Shown piece by piece: positions 33,701-41,797 of a stretch of 64,000 nt of DNA. The stretch is taken from contig OW818666.1 of NCBI GenBank assembly GCA_942493035.1, positions 1,488,001 to 1,552,000 on the forward strand. The letters are read 5' to 3'. Below the pieces are notes generated by a model that was not told the origin of the DNA, ran no database searches, and saw only the letters and a program-made list of their open reading frames with translations. Origin of the DNA: WRGT01 sp942493035. Its GTDB lineage: Bacteria > Spirochaetota > UBA4802 > UBA5550. The stretch's first letter is position 1. Every line of letters starts with the position of its first letter. Made by a program: the position numbers and the translations under genes.

Positions 33701-36265
33701 TTCAGGTGGCTTCCACTTTCATGGATCACATGGGATGAAAACTCTGATGAGAAGATAAAAGTTATTTTTAATTACATATCATATAAAGAAGATGAAACAG
33801 AATACCTGGTATTTTTCCCTTTTTACGGCTATCAGCGTCAGGAAGAATCGTACCGTACCGGATATATGCTGAATGCCTTCTGGCATGAATATGACCATGA
33901 GAGACAGATGAATGAATACTCGGTTCTATGGCCATTTATCAACAAGTACGATTCCCCTGCAAAAAGCGGATGGAGAGTACTGCCGGTTGTATGGTATAAA
34001 AACAGGATAGAGAATGACATATCTCATACATCGACGATCACCCCTCTCTATCTGGATATGCACAGCAGCACCGTAAATAACGACGAAACAACATGGAGAC
34101 TGAACCTCAGTCCGCTCCATTTTTACAGATATAACGACGAGAATAATGAAAAGTCTAAACTCTGGTTCAGTATAATTCCATTTATATATTATGATAAAAC
34201 AGAAACAGTTACAAAATATACCATACCCGTATCAGACGAGACAAATTTTAAAAAAGATAAGTTTCCGGTTGAAACTCCGCAGTATTCACATGCATCCGTT
34301 TCGGATACTGTTCACTGGTTTCTGCCGTTTTATTATATGAGCGAAACGGAAAATGCTGACGAATACAACGGATTGGCAACCTCTGACTATACGTTAATTG
34401 GGCTCCCTCTGCTTTACTACCACAGTGAAACAGAGAAGAACAGTAAAACCGGCGGTGATAAAAAGACAAAGGGATCACTCTTTGTAATGGGTTACTATAA
34501 CGAATTTACATCGGAAAGCAATTCATCCAGTATTCTTTTCGGATTATACGAGAGCGAAAAATATCCCGTTAATGGTGATTACTCATACAGCTTATTATAT
34601 GGACTTTTTAACGTATCAGATATGAACGGGAATTATGAAAACTACTTCCGCCCATTCTACTATTACGGCAATGATAACGGAGTCATGGAGCGATCTGCTC
34701 TTATGGGATTATACCGTGGCGGGAAGAATCAGAACAATGGCGATTCAAGCATGTCTCTTCTTTATTCAATATTCAAAACATCTCTTACTCATTATACTTA
34801 TAGCCCCGAGTGGAAACCTGTTCCGGTTGAAGAGAGAGACACCTGGCTTATACCGTTCTTTTATTACAGCAGCATTGAATCAGCAGATGCGTCTAAAAAG
34901 TTAAGTATAAGTGAATCATATACGCTTCTTCACTACCGTGAGAGTGTAAAGACCTCATCCGAAGATATATCCACCACCTGGTTTCCCATACTCCCGCTTG
35001 TCTACTACCGGGACCGTGAATCAGAAATTTCAGGTTTAACATCAAAGGAAAAGGAACTTATAACTCCACTCTTTTTCAGTGAAGATATTAAGAACTCTTA
35101 CAGTGAATCGTTTACTTTGTGGATGCCTGTAATTCCTCTTATATATTATACATCAGAGGAATCAACAGTTCCAGGTTCATCGGATAGAGACAAGCTGATG
35201 CTGTCCCCTCTGATCAGCTTTACAACGGATAAAACATCAGCATCAGATTCATATACTCTATGGGCTCCGATAATTCCATTATTTTTTCAGACAAAGAGTG
35301 AATCAGCAGTAAACGGAAAAGAGATTAGTGAATTTACATCTCTGTCTCTATTGCATTATACCGAAAATATTAAAGGGACTTCAAATGATTCATTCTCATT
35401 CTGGGCTCCGATTATACCGCTGATTTACTACAGCACGGACAATGACAGTACACATTACAATTTTTTCTGGTTTGCCGATTATGAAAAAGATAAAAAAAAC
35501 AGCACGGATCGATTATGGTTTCTGCCTCTTGTTTATTCAAAAACAGGAGATGATGGATATTTTCATATCGCACCGCTATACTTCTCGGATTGGGATGAAA
35601 AGGCAAATGACTATACCTACATAATCTGCGGGCTTTATCTCAACAACAAACCGGGATATTCACGGCAGAATTTTCTTTATCTCTACGACCACATTTCGGA
35701 CAGCAACCTGAAACACGATGAGTATTCATTTGTTTTCAATACTTTTGAATATGATATTGATCCTGAAATAAAAAGGATTAAAGCATTCTGGGGAATCCTT
35801 GCCGATGCGGAGTGGGACAGCAAAGGTTACGATATTGATGCCCTGCTTTACCTGGCGTCACTTGAGGGAGAGGGAGATTATTTCCACAGCAGATTTATAC
35901 CTTTATGGTATTATGAAAGCGATAAAGATACTCACACCCTTTTTATACCACCGGCACTTACATGGGATAGCGAGGATTCCAATAAAAGCAGACTGCAGCT
36001 CTGGGCATTAGGTGCTCTATGGTTCAGGAACTATGATCCGGCAGAAAAATCTGATCTCAGGGCAGCACTTATTGGAATCCCATATTATAAATACCAGACA
36101 GCAGAGAGAGGTTACGAATCACAGGGAAGCGTGTGGGGACTGCTTTGGGAGTACGAGACAGAAGAGGAAACCGGTTTTAAAAAGTTTTCTCTTCTTAAAT
36201 TTGTTTATAAGAGAGTTGAAATGGAAGGAGAGGTTACACATAAGGTTCTGGGTGTATCTTTTTGA
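30791..36265 (+). CDS. Giant exported aromatic-rich repeat protein
   Basis: An 1824-residue protein with a signal peptide (hydrophobic LLALLLSTIFIATTASA, cut near residue 32). No membrane helices follow. The whole length is built from related units rich in Trp, Tyr, Phe and Pro, with phrases like WFPIIPLYY, RFWFMPFLFH, GDDGYTH, LPPVFLYNRH and SLFPLF. Residues 209-592 are three 128-residue units, nearly identical and exactly 384 bp each; later units are diverged and end about residue 1824. Alternating aromatic/polar patterns point to beta-strands, so an outer-membrane barrel or surface beta-structure is likely. I know no characterised function. It is a single-gene unit. Confidence 0.85.
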   Translation: MDMYLVIRKKVFTPLLALLLSTIFIATTASARVWSDLHEEDEKLFGSEKELKYNPDMFFLQRESWEDHYSFMFLWLMKYTDYPRYNSTRILPFYYGLNSKIDNRSLSFIPFALTYWEKDGAEKYKINPLFVAGSSVGTNGDEDNYSFSWLHGYTYTKRESMDQPERTWWAPIVPLIYRNSDSSGGHMNIAWLLDYAWKRDKNGDENITRFWFTPLLFHEPGNDGYTNILPPVFLYNRYSNGEYWMSLIPFFMRSKDKVYSYDSINSDKQEYEDLIISPLFYSDNLYKDKWGGEKRSSSLWFPIIPLYYSYDEPGVESHTNIAWLIDWHNNAEGKTDRFWFMPFLFHQPGDDGYTHSLPPVFLYNRHNNGEYWLSLFPLFLRSKDKVYSYDSANSGKQEYEDLIISPLFYSDTLYKDKWGGEKKFTEFWAPIIPLYYSYDEPGVESHKNIAWLIDWHNNAEGKTDRFWFMPFLFHKPGDDGYTHSLPPVFLYNRHSSGEYWLSLFPLFMRSKDKVYSYDSANADKQEYEDLIISPFFYSGNLYKDKWNGEKRSSSFWFPIIPLYYSYDEPGVESHTNIAGLIDWHNNAEGKMDRFWFMPFYFSNNDTYRHILPPLYISLYYSEDDNYSHLFPFYVSSRSNSTVYNPDNGSAVKTKERMLLTPVSGYSSVKSTEGTAGIDSESYWFPIIPLYYHSKESKGSHTNLLWAFDWARDSSGDMSRFFFIPFVFHQPGEGGYRFYFPFYFRPSGWSEQKGVSYSPLYYHRWSEDEDTKWSWLIHYKSSDFKTGEYLNIWPLYYHHTVPSEGETTWFMPIYYHHDSLQYGGYFARIAAPFYWNFETEKRDTTLILPWSFETKKKNKKDSLYINIFGLSRSIASGVNPVIDAGLGFNQKGLYVDMDVSWLVDVWSVSTRFTIPMNKDNKPETEKAVDTASGDVALSKKSGVNRESSINFWGWHLLFGLVAYEQADSKRHFRWLPLSWITWDENSDEKIKVIFNYISYKEDETEYLVFFPFYGYQRQEESYRTGYMLNAFWHEYDHERQMNEYSVLWPFINKYDSPAKSGWRVLPVVWYKNRIENDISHTSTITPLYLDMHSSTVNNDETTWRLNLSPLHFYRYNDENNEKSKLWFSIIPFIYYDKTETVTKYTIPVSDETNFKKDKFPVETPQYSHASVSDTVHWFLPFYYMSETENADEYNGLATSDYTLIGLPLLYYHSETEKNSKTGGDKKTKGSLFVMGYYNEFTSESNSSSILFGLYESEKYPVNGDYSYSLLYGLFNVSDMNGNYENYFRPFYYYGNDNGVMERSALMGLYRGGKNQNNGDSSMSLLYSIFKTSLTHYTYSPEWKPVPVEERDTWLIPFFYYSSIESADASKKLSISESYTLLHYRESVKTSSEDISTTWFPILPLVYYRDRESEISGLTSKEKELITPLFFSEDIKNSYSESFTLWMPVIPLIYYTSEESTVPGSSDRDKLMLSPLISFTTDKTSASDSYTLWAPIIPLFFQTKSESAVNGKEISEFTSLSLLHYTENIKGTSNDSFSFWAPIIPLIYYSTDNDSTHYNFFWFADYEKDKKNSTDRLWFLPLVYSKTGDDGYFHIAPLYFSDWDEKANDYTYIICGLYLNNKPGYSRQNFLYLYDHISDSNLKHDEYSFVFNTFEYDIDPEIKRIKAFWGILADAEWDSKGYDIDALLYLASLEGEGDYFHSRFIPLWYYESDKDTHTLFIPPALTWDSEDSNKSRLQLWALGALWFRNYDPAEKSDLRAALIGIPYYKYQTAERGYESQGSVWGLLWEYETEEETGFKKFSLLKFVYKRVEMEGEVTHKVLGVSF
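31415..32566 (+). repeat. Three in-frame 384-bp tandem repeats
   Basis: Repeat starts at 31415, 31799 and 32183, with a diverged fourth from 32567. Each begins at the Arg codon of RFWF(T/M)P and spans 128 codons. Copies differ by scattered single changes, several of them synonymous, so they arose by recent duplication and drift. Confidence 0.9.
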
Positions 36266-36351
36266 TCAGTTCATGAATAACATTCAGTCTCAATAAAAAA
36301 ATAATTGACTTTATTGCTCATAAAAAAGAAAGGTATATACAGTTGTAATTT

Positions 36352-36425
36352 CGGGGCGTAGCGCAGCCCGGTAGCGTACTTGAATGGGGTTCAAGTGGTC
36401 GGAGGTTCGAATCCTCTCGCCCCGA
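36352..36425 (+). tRNA. tRNA-Pro (GGG)
   Basis: A 74-base cloverleaf with acceptor CGGGGCG / CGCCCCG, discriminator A, anticodon stem CTTGA/TCAAG and loop ATGGGGT (anticodon GGG at 36386-36388). The T-loop is GGTTCGAATCC. No CCA is encoded. A terminator follows at once. Confidence 0.95.
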
Positions 36426-36437
36426 ATTTTAAAATAT

Positions 36438-36470
36438 AAAAAAAGCTCTGATTATATCAGGGCTTTTTTT
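36438..36470 (+). terminator. Terminator after tRNA-Pro
   Basis: GCTCTGAT / ATCAGGGC stem with a TAT loop, A-run before and T-run after. It can also end the cupin operon from the other side. Confidence 0.8.
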
Positions 36471-36530
36471 ATATTTGATAAAATTGATGCGTTCAAACAA
36501 CATATACCAAAACCAACAACATCTAGAATA

Positions 36531-36866
36531 CTACGCCTTAACCAGAATATTAAACAGCTTCACATCGGTCAAAGCCTCTACTCCGTAATTTATTTCAGAT
36601 TCCATGGCAATTATATCACCTGCATTTATTATCACTTCATCAGATTCTTTATAAACTATTTTTGCACTCCCTTCAATCATGACAAACAGTGTTTCCATTG
36701 CGTAGTACTCTTTATCTATACTCTCACCTTTTGCATACGAGAAAAACCGTATCTCGGTGTTGTCATTATCGATTAAAGCCTTACTTGCTATTTTGCTCCC
36801 TGTATGCTGAATCATATCAGTTATCGCGACAGGTTCGTATGGTTTTATATTTCTTAAGTATTTCAT
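36531..36866 (-). CDS. Cupin-like protein 1
   Basis: A 111-residue single cupin barrel. The ATG at 36866 is chosen because AGGAG lies 4 bases upstream; a six-residue longer frame lacks that. Strand motifs are ETLFVMIEGSAKIVYKES and INAGDIIAMESEINYGV. The usual His metal ligands are mostly absent, so it may be a non-metal binding or regulatory cupin. It starts 1 base after the stop of the second cupin gene, forming a two-gene operon. Confidence 0.78.
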   Translation of the reverse strand: MKYLRNIKPYEPVAITDMIQHTGSKIASKALIDNDNTEIRFFSYAKGESIDKEYYAMETLFVMIEGSAKIVYKESDEVIINAGDIIAMESEINYGVEALTDVKLFNILVKA

Positions 36867-36867
36867 T

Positions 36868-37206
36868 TTACTCCTCTTTAACAACTATCAGAAGCATCTT
36901 CATATCTTCTTTAGCTGTAACCTGATGAGGAATATTTGCCGGCATAACAACGAATTGACCTTTGACGGCCTCAATAACTTCATCACCGATCTTTACAGTT
37001 GCTGTTCCGTGATGTATGTAAATTAATGCATCACCTTTGGCTGAATGCGGACCCACGCCCTCACCTTTTCCGAAAGCCAATGCGGTTAAACCTACACCTT
37101 TTTTTTGAGCAAGAGTTACAGTTTCGATCTGTCCCTCTTTACAGCTAACCAGACTGTCAAGATCTATGCTTTTTGCTTTTTCAACATTTTTAATTAATTC
37201 CTGCAT
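36868..37206 (-). CDS. Cupin-domain protein 2
   Basis: A 112-residue cupin. The first cupin motif is GVGPHSAKGDALIYIHHGTA, the second GQFVVMPANIPHQV, with His residues (PHS, IHHG, PHQ) placed to bind a metal. GGAG precedes the ATG. The next gene in the operon is another cupin with fewer histidines, so the pair may form a hetero-oligomer with one active and one structural subunit; that is inference. The substrate is unknown. Confidence 0.85.
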   Translation of the reverse strand: MQELIKNVEKAKSIDLDSLVSCKEGQIETVTLAQKKGVGLTALAFGKGEGVGPHSAKGDALIYIHHGTATVKIGDEVIEAVKGQFVVMPANIPHQVTAKEDMKMLLIVVKEE

Positions 37207-37239
37207 TTTGATACTCTCCTTTATTGCTAATACTTTTCG

Positions 37240-37336
37240 ATAATTATTCCTAAATAAAATTATATATCCTCGCCGCCTAAGGCGGCGGGGATAATAGACC
37301 TTTTTTTACTTTATAAAATTCAAGGAATAAACACTG
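37240..37336. repeat. Family A palindromic element
   Basis: ATAATTATTCC, then TATATCCTCGCCGCCTAAGG, CGGCGGGGATAATAG, then AAGGAATAAACACTG. The central hairpin is near perfect. It lies between the cupin operon and the hybrid kinase gene. Confidence 0.75.
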
Positions 37337-37416
37337 AGTACTTTCGATAATACTTCAGTAATATGTATTATAAGTATCAGAGTCGAAGAAAAATTAAAAT
37401 GACTCAGGTCAATTTC

Positions 37417-40400
37417 TTATATTTTTTTCTGAATAGTTACAATAGTTAAATCATCATCAAAATCGGATGATCCGCTATGTTCAGTGATTGCTTCGATGAT
37501 CTGACGATGAAAATGTTCAAGTGATTTTTTGTGATAATTTTTTTCTACCAGTTTTTTAAGCAGTTGTATCAGACGTTCATAACCGAACTCCATATCTCGT
37601 GAATCAGTCTCTTCTATAATACCGTCAGTAAACAGAATAAGTATATCCCCCGATTTAAAAGCAATACGGCCCGGTTCGTATCTTGAATCATTAATAAATC
37701 CGATGAGACGTCCCGGCTTATTCAGAAGTTCAACTTCACCTGTGTCATGGTGAAGAAGTATCTGATCGGGATGACCCGCTGATGCGTAGAGGATCTCTTC
37801 TGAAGTTATATTACACAGAAAAGAAGTAAAAATATTTTTTCCTTTGAGGTTGTGATATGAAAAATTATTTATATAATAGAGCCGTTTATCCGGATCAACA
37901 AGTTTAAGACTCTGATTGTTTACAATATCAATCTGCATTGTAAAAAGTGCGGCCTGTATTCCATGCCCTGTAGCATCTGCTACCATAACTGAAACGGCTC
38001 CGTTATCGAGCACTTCAACATTATAATAATCACCACCGACTTTTTTATTGTGAGGAATATATGAAACCTCTATGTTAAAATTATTAAGAGAAGAGTAAAA
38101 ATCTTTTTCGGTAAGAACTCCCTTCTGAACTTTCATGGCAATATCAAGCTCCTGTTCCATGAGAACAAGTTCTTTATGGTCCTGCATAGCCTGCTTCAGC
38201 CGGAGCATGGTGTTTACCCTGGCGAGAAGCTCCCTCTTATCAAATGGTTTTACCAGGTAATCATTCGCTCCGGATTCAAATCCCTGAATAAGATCCTGAA
38301 TAAGTCTCTTCGCAGTAAGCATAATAACAGGAAGTTCATTAGGAGTATATTTTTTCCGGATCTCTCTACAGACTTCGTATCCAGACAGACGTGGCATCAT
38401 TACATCAAGAAGAACCAAGTCAGGTTTATCACATTCCATTATAAGTTCTAAAGCTTCTATACCATTCGAAGCTTCGGTTACATTATATTTATAAGGCATA
38501 AAATGATTTCGTAATACCTGGAGATTAACCGGATCATCATCAACAATAAGTATATTAAATGAAGTGTTACCGTTTAAACTTACCCTTTCATCATTCTGAT
38601 TCAACTGGTTAAAATTAATATTATCAAGATCGTATTCCAGTTTGGCAACAATACGCTGAGTGTTAATCTCATGATTTTCCGAAACCGGTATAGTAAATGT
38701 AAAGGATGATCCTTTACCGGTTTTAGAAACTACATTTATAGTTCCGCCGTGGAGCTCTACAAGTTTTTTTGTTATGGCAAGTCCCAGTCCGGTACCGCCG
38801 TATTCTCTCTCAGTAGAACCATCACCCTGTTCAAAGGAATTAAAAATAATATCAAGCTTATCATCAGGAATCCCTATACCGGAATCTTTCACGGAAATAG
38901 CAATCATTTCACGACCTCTGATCAACATAATCTCCGCTGAGACCTCGACTGTCCCCTCTTTGGTAAACTTTATTGCATTCCCCACCAGATTGTAAAGAAT
39001 CTGCTGCAGCCTGTTTTCATCTCCAAGCGCCGGAGGAAGATTGTAATCGATTTTATTGTAAAGAGTAATTGGTCTTGAACCTGTTAAAGTACGTGATAAT
39101 ATAAGAACATGATCCACCATGGAATATATATCGATTGACTGCTGCATTATCTCAATATCGCTGTTTTTCATCTTCGCAAAATCGAGAATGTCATTAACAA
39201 GATTAGAAAGTCTCCTTGCGCTTGACTCAATCAATTTCAGGTTATACTTATGATTGTCACTCAACTCCCCCATTGAGCCATCTCCCATGGATTCAGTCAG
39301 GCCTATTATGCCATTGAGTGGTGTCCGGAGTTCATGCGATGTATTTGCAAGGAATTCATCTTTCAGCTGGTCCATGGCTATGAGCTGTCGGTTCGCCTGC
39401 TGCAGTTCATCGGACAGAGTCTCAGCTGTTTCAAATGCCATTGTAAAACGGTGAGCAAGTAGATATGACTGGGATAATATATAAAAAACAAGTCCATAAG
39501 GTGCCATATTAATTGTATTAATTACCTGGCTGTTGTAAAGTATATCATTGATACCGGTGAGATAAAGAACTGCCATTCCTATAAAAGCGACTATTGCTCC
39601 ATTTCGTTTTCTATATATCGCAATAGTAAGCACCACCAGTATAAAAAGACCGCCAAGAAGTATATACAGATCGTAAAAAATCTTCCCCTCGCTGTAATAT
39701 TTAAGCGGAAGAAAAATTATAAGAAATGCTATCAGTACTGCGATTGAAAGAACTGGGACTATTACTTTTTTCTTCATCTCATAAGGGAATACCGTATGGA
39801 AGAAAATAACAATAAGAGGAATCATACCGTAAGATGACAGATATTCTATTTTACTGAATAATTCCCAGTTTATCGCGGGAAACCAGTCAGCTAAAAATCT
39901 CTCCCCCATAACCATTGACCGCATCCCCATGGACATGGTTAGTATAGAAAAAATCAGCGCTGACTTTTCCCCCGGCCTGAGAAAGAAAATTCCAAGATGA
40001 TAGAGCATCATAATTATTATTACACCAAGAACAAGAAAAGCAAGCTGTGTTTTTTTTTCACGTTCAGCCTTAATCATTACCTGCGGACCAAGATAAATAC
40101 TCTCCCACAGTCCCCCTTTCTTATGATGAAAATTTGAAACCTGGACAACTATCTCTGCTATCCCTGTGTTGCTGCCGTTCTTCCCAGGATTATGGAAAAA
40201 AACTGTACGCGGAAGATATTGAGGAATACCATTAGAAGTAGAGACTATGCCATTTTCAGAAAGAAGTTCCCCATTAATCCATAGCCTGTATGCTGTTGCA
40301 GCATCAAGCAGTTTAAGTCCTATATGAACCTCTTCACCCGGCATAATAACTCTCAGCCGGTAAGTAGCGTAACCATTCCCGGGCAGCGGAGCCATGGGAT

Positions 40401-40659
40401 GTTCAATATCATTCCATATAGAGGGAACTTTAACAAAAACAGGTTTATCTAAAGAAGCCGGATCTATGAAATCAGCAGGAGTATAAAGCTTATGCCAGTA
40501 AAACTCCCACTCTCCATCAAGAGCAATGTTTTTATTAAAGCTGTTCTGTGAGAGGTCAAGAACACCCCTCCCGGCCTGTTGTATTGATACTGGGCCGGTG
40601 CAGGAAAATATCATCAACAGGATCAGGGTATATAAAGGGATAATTAATTTCATATTCAT
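37417..40659 (-). CDS. 7TMR-DISM hybrid histidine kinase with receiver and PP2C output
   Basis: A 1080-residue signalling protein. The start resembles a lipoprotein signal (MIFSC, Cys20). A periplasmic jelly-roll sensor (about 40-195) and seven membrane segments (about 205-400) follow. Then come HisKA with H442 (NTSHELRTPLNG), HATPase (NAIKF, DSGIGIP, GGTGLGLAI), a receiver with D752 (LVLLDVMMPRLSG, KPF at 804-806) and a SpoIIE-type PP2C domain (GGDYY 875-879, DATGHG 895-900, SDDGI-like LFTDGIIEE). The combination links phosphorelay to Ser/Thr dephosphorylation: the receiver probably controls the phosphatase. A lone receiver gene lies just upstream on the other strand. Confidence 0.9.
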   Translation of the reverse strand: MNMKLIIPLYTLILLMIFSCTGPVSIQQAGRGVLDLSQNSFNKNIALDGEWEFYWHKLYTPADFIDPASLDKPVFVKVPSIWNDIEHPMAPLPGNGYATYRLRVIMPGEEVHIGLKLLDAATAYRLWINGELLSENGIVSTSNGIPQYLPRTVFFHNPGKNGSNTGIAEIVVQVSNFHHKKGGLWESIYLGPQVMIKAEREKKTQLAFLVLGVIIIMMLYHLGIFFLRPGEKSALIFSILTMSMGMRSMVMGERFLADWFPAINWELFSKIEYLSSYGMIPLIVIFFHTVFPYEMKKKVIVPVLSIAVLIAFLIIFLPLKYYSEGKIFYDLYILLGGLFILVVLTIAIYRKRNGAIVAFIGMAVLYLTGINDILYNSQVINTINMAPYGLVFYILSQSYLLAHRFTMAFETAETLSDELQQANRQLIAMDQLKDEFLANTSHELRTPLNGIIGLTESMGDGSMGELSDNHKYNLKLIESSARRLSNLVNDILDFAKMKNSDIEIMQQSIDIYSMVDHVLILSRTLTGSRPITLYNKIDYNLPPALGDENRLQQILYNLVGNAIKFTKEGTVEVSAEIMLIRGREMIAISVKDSGIGIPDDKLDIIFNSFEQGDGSTEREYGGTGLGLAITKKLVELHGGTINVVSKTGKGSSFTFTIPVSENHEINTQRIVAKLEYDLDNINFNQLNQNDERVSLNGNTSFNILIVDDDPVNLQVLRNHFMPYKYNVTEASNGIEALELIMECDKPDLVLLDVMMPRLSGYEVCREIRKKYTPNELPVIMLTAKRLIQDLIQGFESGANDYLVKPFDKRELLARVNTMLRLKQAMQDHKELVLMEQELDIAMKVQKGVLTEKDFYSSLNNFNIEVSYIPHNKKVGGDYYNVEVLDNGAVSVMVADATGHGIQAALFTMQIDIVNNQSLKLVDPDKRLYYINNFSYHNLKGKNIFTSFLCNITSEEILYASAGHPDQILLHHDTGEVELLNKPGRLIGFINDSRYEPGRIAFKSGDILILFTDGIIEETDSRDMEFGYERLIQLLKKLVEKNYHKKSLEHFHRQIIEAITEHSGSSDFDDDLTIVTIQKKI

Positions 40660-40767
40660 ATATTATAATATTTATTTACTTTCAAGAACAAAGTCAAGAC
40701 CTTTATTTACTCTAATTTTTCATCGAATAAACACTAACTGCCCGGAAACCGTTGGGTGGCGGTTTAT

Positions 40768-40873
40768 TTTTGGGGGCACAGCGCTTCGCGCTGCGCCTGA
40801 AATGGGGGCTTACGGGGGCAGCGCCCCCGTAAGCCCCCATTTCAGGCGTATGCGTAGCATACGCACCCCACAA
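40768..40873. repeat. Family C multi-hairpin element, copy 2
   Basis: The core is a perfect 26-bp stem, CGCCTGAAATGGGGGCTTAC onward (40794-40819), pairing with 40823-40848 across a 3-base loop. Flanking hairpins are AGCGC-TTC-GCGCT (40780-40792) and GCGTATGC-GTA-GCATACGC (40846-40864). It is far more GC-rich than the region. The other copy is at 17310-17413. The rest of the 372-base gap holds no gene. Confidence 0.8.
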
Positions 40874-41031
40874 TATAATTTGCTACCAACCGTGGCATTT
40901 GTCGCGGGAATTATTAATTTGCAATTTATACTGGAAAAATAAAATAAAAACTTGTTATGTCTCAGAAATAATATAATATATTATCATAAACTGTCTGCTT
41001 ATAGAAATGAAGGAACTCCGGTACACCAGAT

Positions 41032-41388
41032 ATGCCAAAAATATTGATTGTAGAAGATGAGGAAACATTAAGAGATCTTTACGAGGAAGAACTGATTGAC
41101 GAAGGATATGACGTTTCTACTGCAGCAAACGGCACTGAAGCTTTAAAAATTGTAGAGAATGAAGAAATTGATCTTATTATGATGGATATCAGTATGCCGG
41201 AAATGGATGGAATTCAGACACTCGGGAAGGTTGCTTCAAGAGAAAAAAAAATCCCGGTAATTATTTATACGGCGTACTCCAACTACAAAAGTAATTTTAT
41301 GACATGGACCGCAGACGCATATCTGACAAAATCATCAAATCTTGATGAACTTAAAAAAAAGATCAACAATCTTCTTGCCAGAGATTAA
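41032..41388 (+). CDS. Single-domain response regulator
   Basis: A 118-residue CheY-like receiver with no output domain. Acidic pocket E8-D9-E10, phosphoacceptor D52 (MMDISMPEMDG), T80 and K100 (AYLTKSS) are all present. Such proteins relay phosphate or bind a partner. The kinase gene at 37417-40659 is divergently encoded 372 bases away and is the obvious partner candidate. A conventional ribosome site is not evident (AAGGA is about 20 bases off), so the start is slightly uncertain. Confidence 0.92.
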   Translation: MPKILIVEDEETLRDLYEEELIDEGYDVSTAANGTEALKIVENEEIDLIMMDISMPEMDGIQTLGKVASREKKIPVIIYTAYSNYKSNFMTWTADAYLTKSSNLDELKKKINNLLARD

Positions 41389-41448
41389 AATATTTAAGGG
41401 TAAACTTTACTGCCCACATATTTCCAAACTGACTTGTACCCGAATTTT

Positions 41449-41624
41449 CCCCTAACCCCCGGAGGGGGCACCAATAGAGCTTTTATCCTTCTGACAACTT
41501 TCTTTTTTTATCATTTCTCAGATCTTTAACAAGTTCAACGTTATAAACTGTAGTTATAATACTTTGACTCATAAACTCTCCAATTGCTCCTCTTTATACG
41601 CGTCCCCTCTGGTGGATGGGGGGC
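41449..41624. repeat. Family D element, left flank of glycosidase genes
   Basis: The ends CCCCTAACCCCCGGAGGGGG and GTCCCCTCTGGTGGATGGGG flank an AT-rich body with TTATCATTTCTCAGATC and TTTGACTCATAAACTC. The reverse complement of 45812-45942 aligns along most of its length, with the shared order GGGGGCAC, CTTTTAT, TTATCATT, TTTGACT, CATAAACTC, TCCCCTCT. Confidence 0.6.
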
Positions 41625-41698
41625 CGCTAAGATTTTTTACAAGATGTAGTACAATTCAGATTTCCAAATGGACTAATCATCTCCACTGATTATATAGG

Positions 41699-41727
41699 TT
41701 GACTTTTTATAAAGTCAAATCTATAAA
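41699..41727 (+). promoter_or_regulatory. Palindrome-overlapped promoter of alpha-galactoside operon
   Basis: TTGACT (41699-41704) and TATAAA (41722-41727) are 17 bases apart. The perfect inverted repeat TTGACTTTTTATAAAGTCAA (41699-41718, 8-bp arms) covers the -35 box and spacer, as an operator would. The ATG is 71 bases downstream. Confidence 0.6.
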
Positions 41728-41797
41728 TTGTCCCGTCGGGTCTTATTTAGAGGATTCGTACATTAAATGCTGTAAAACATATCCGGAGGAATTTACA

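Noticed and set aside
33466..36011. Many open frames on both strands inside the giant repeat gene
   Set aside because: They are shadows of the repetitive coding sequence, without ribosome sites or family features.
41699..41797. Longer GH13 frame from a TTG at 41699
   Set aside because: It covers the promoter and its palindrome; the ATG at 41798 has a proper ribosome site and family N-terminus.
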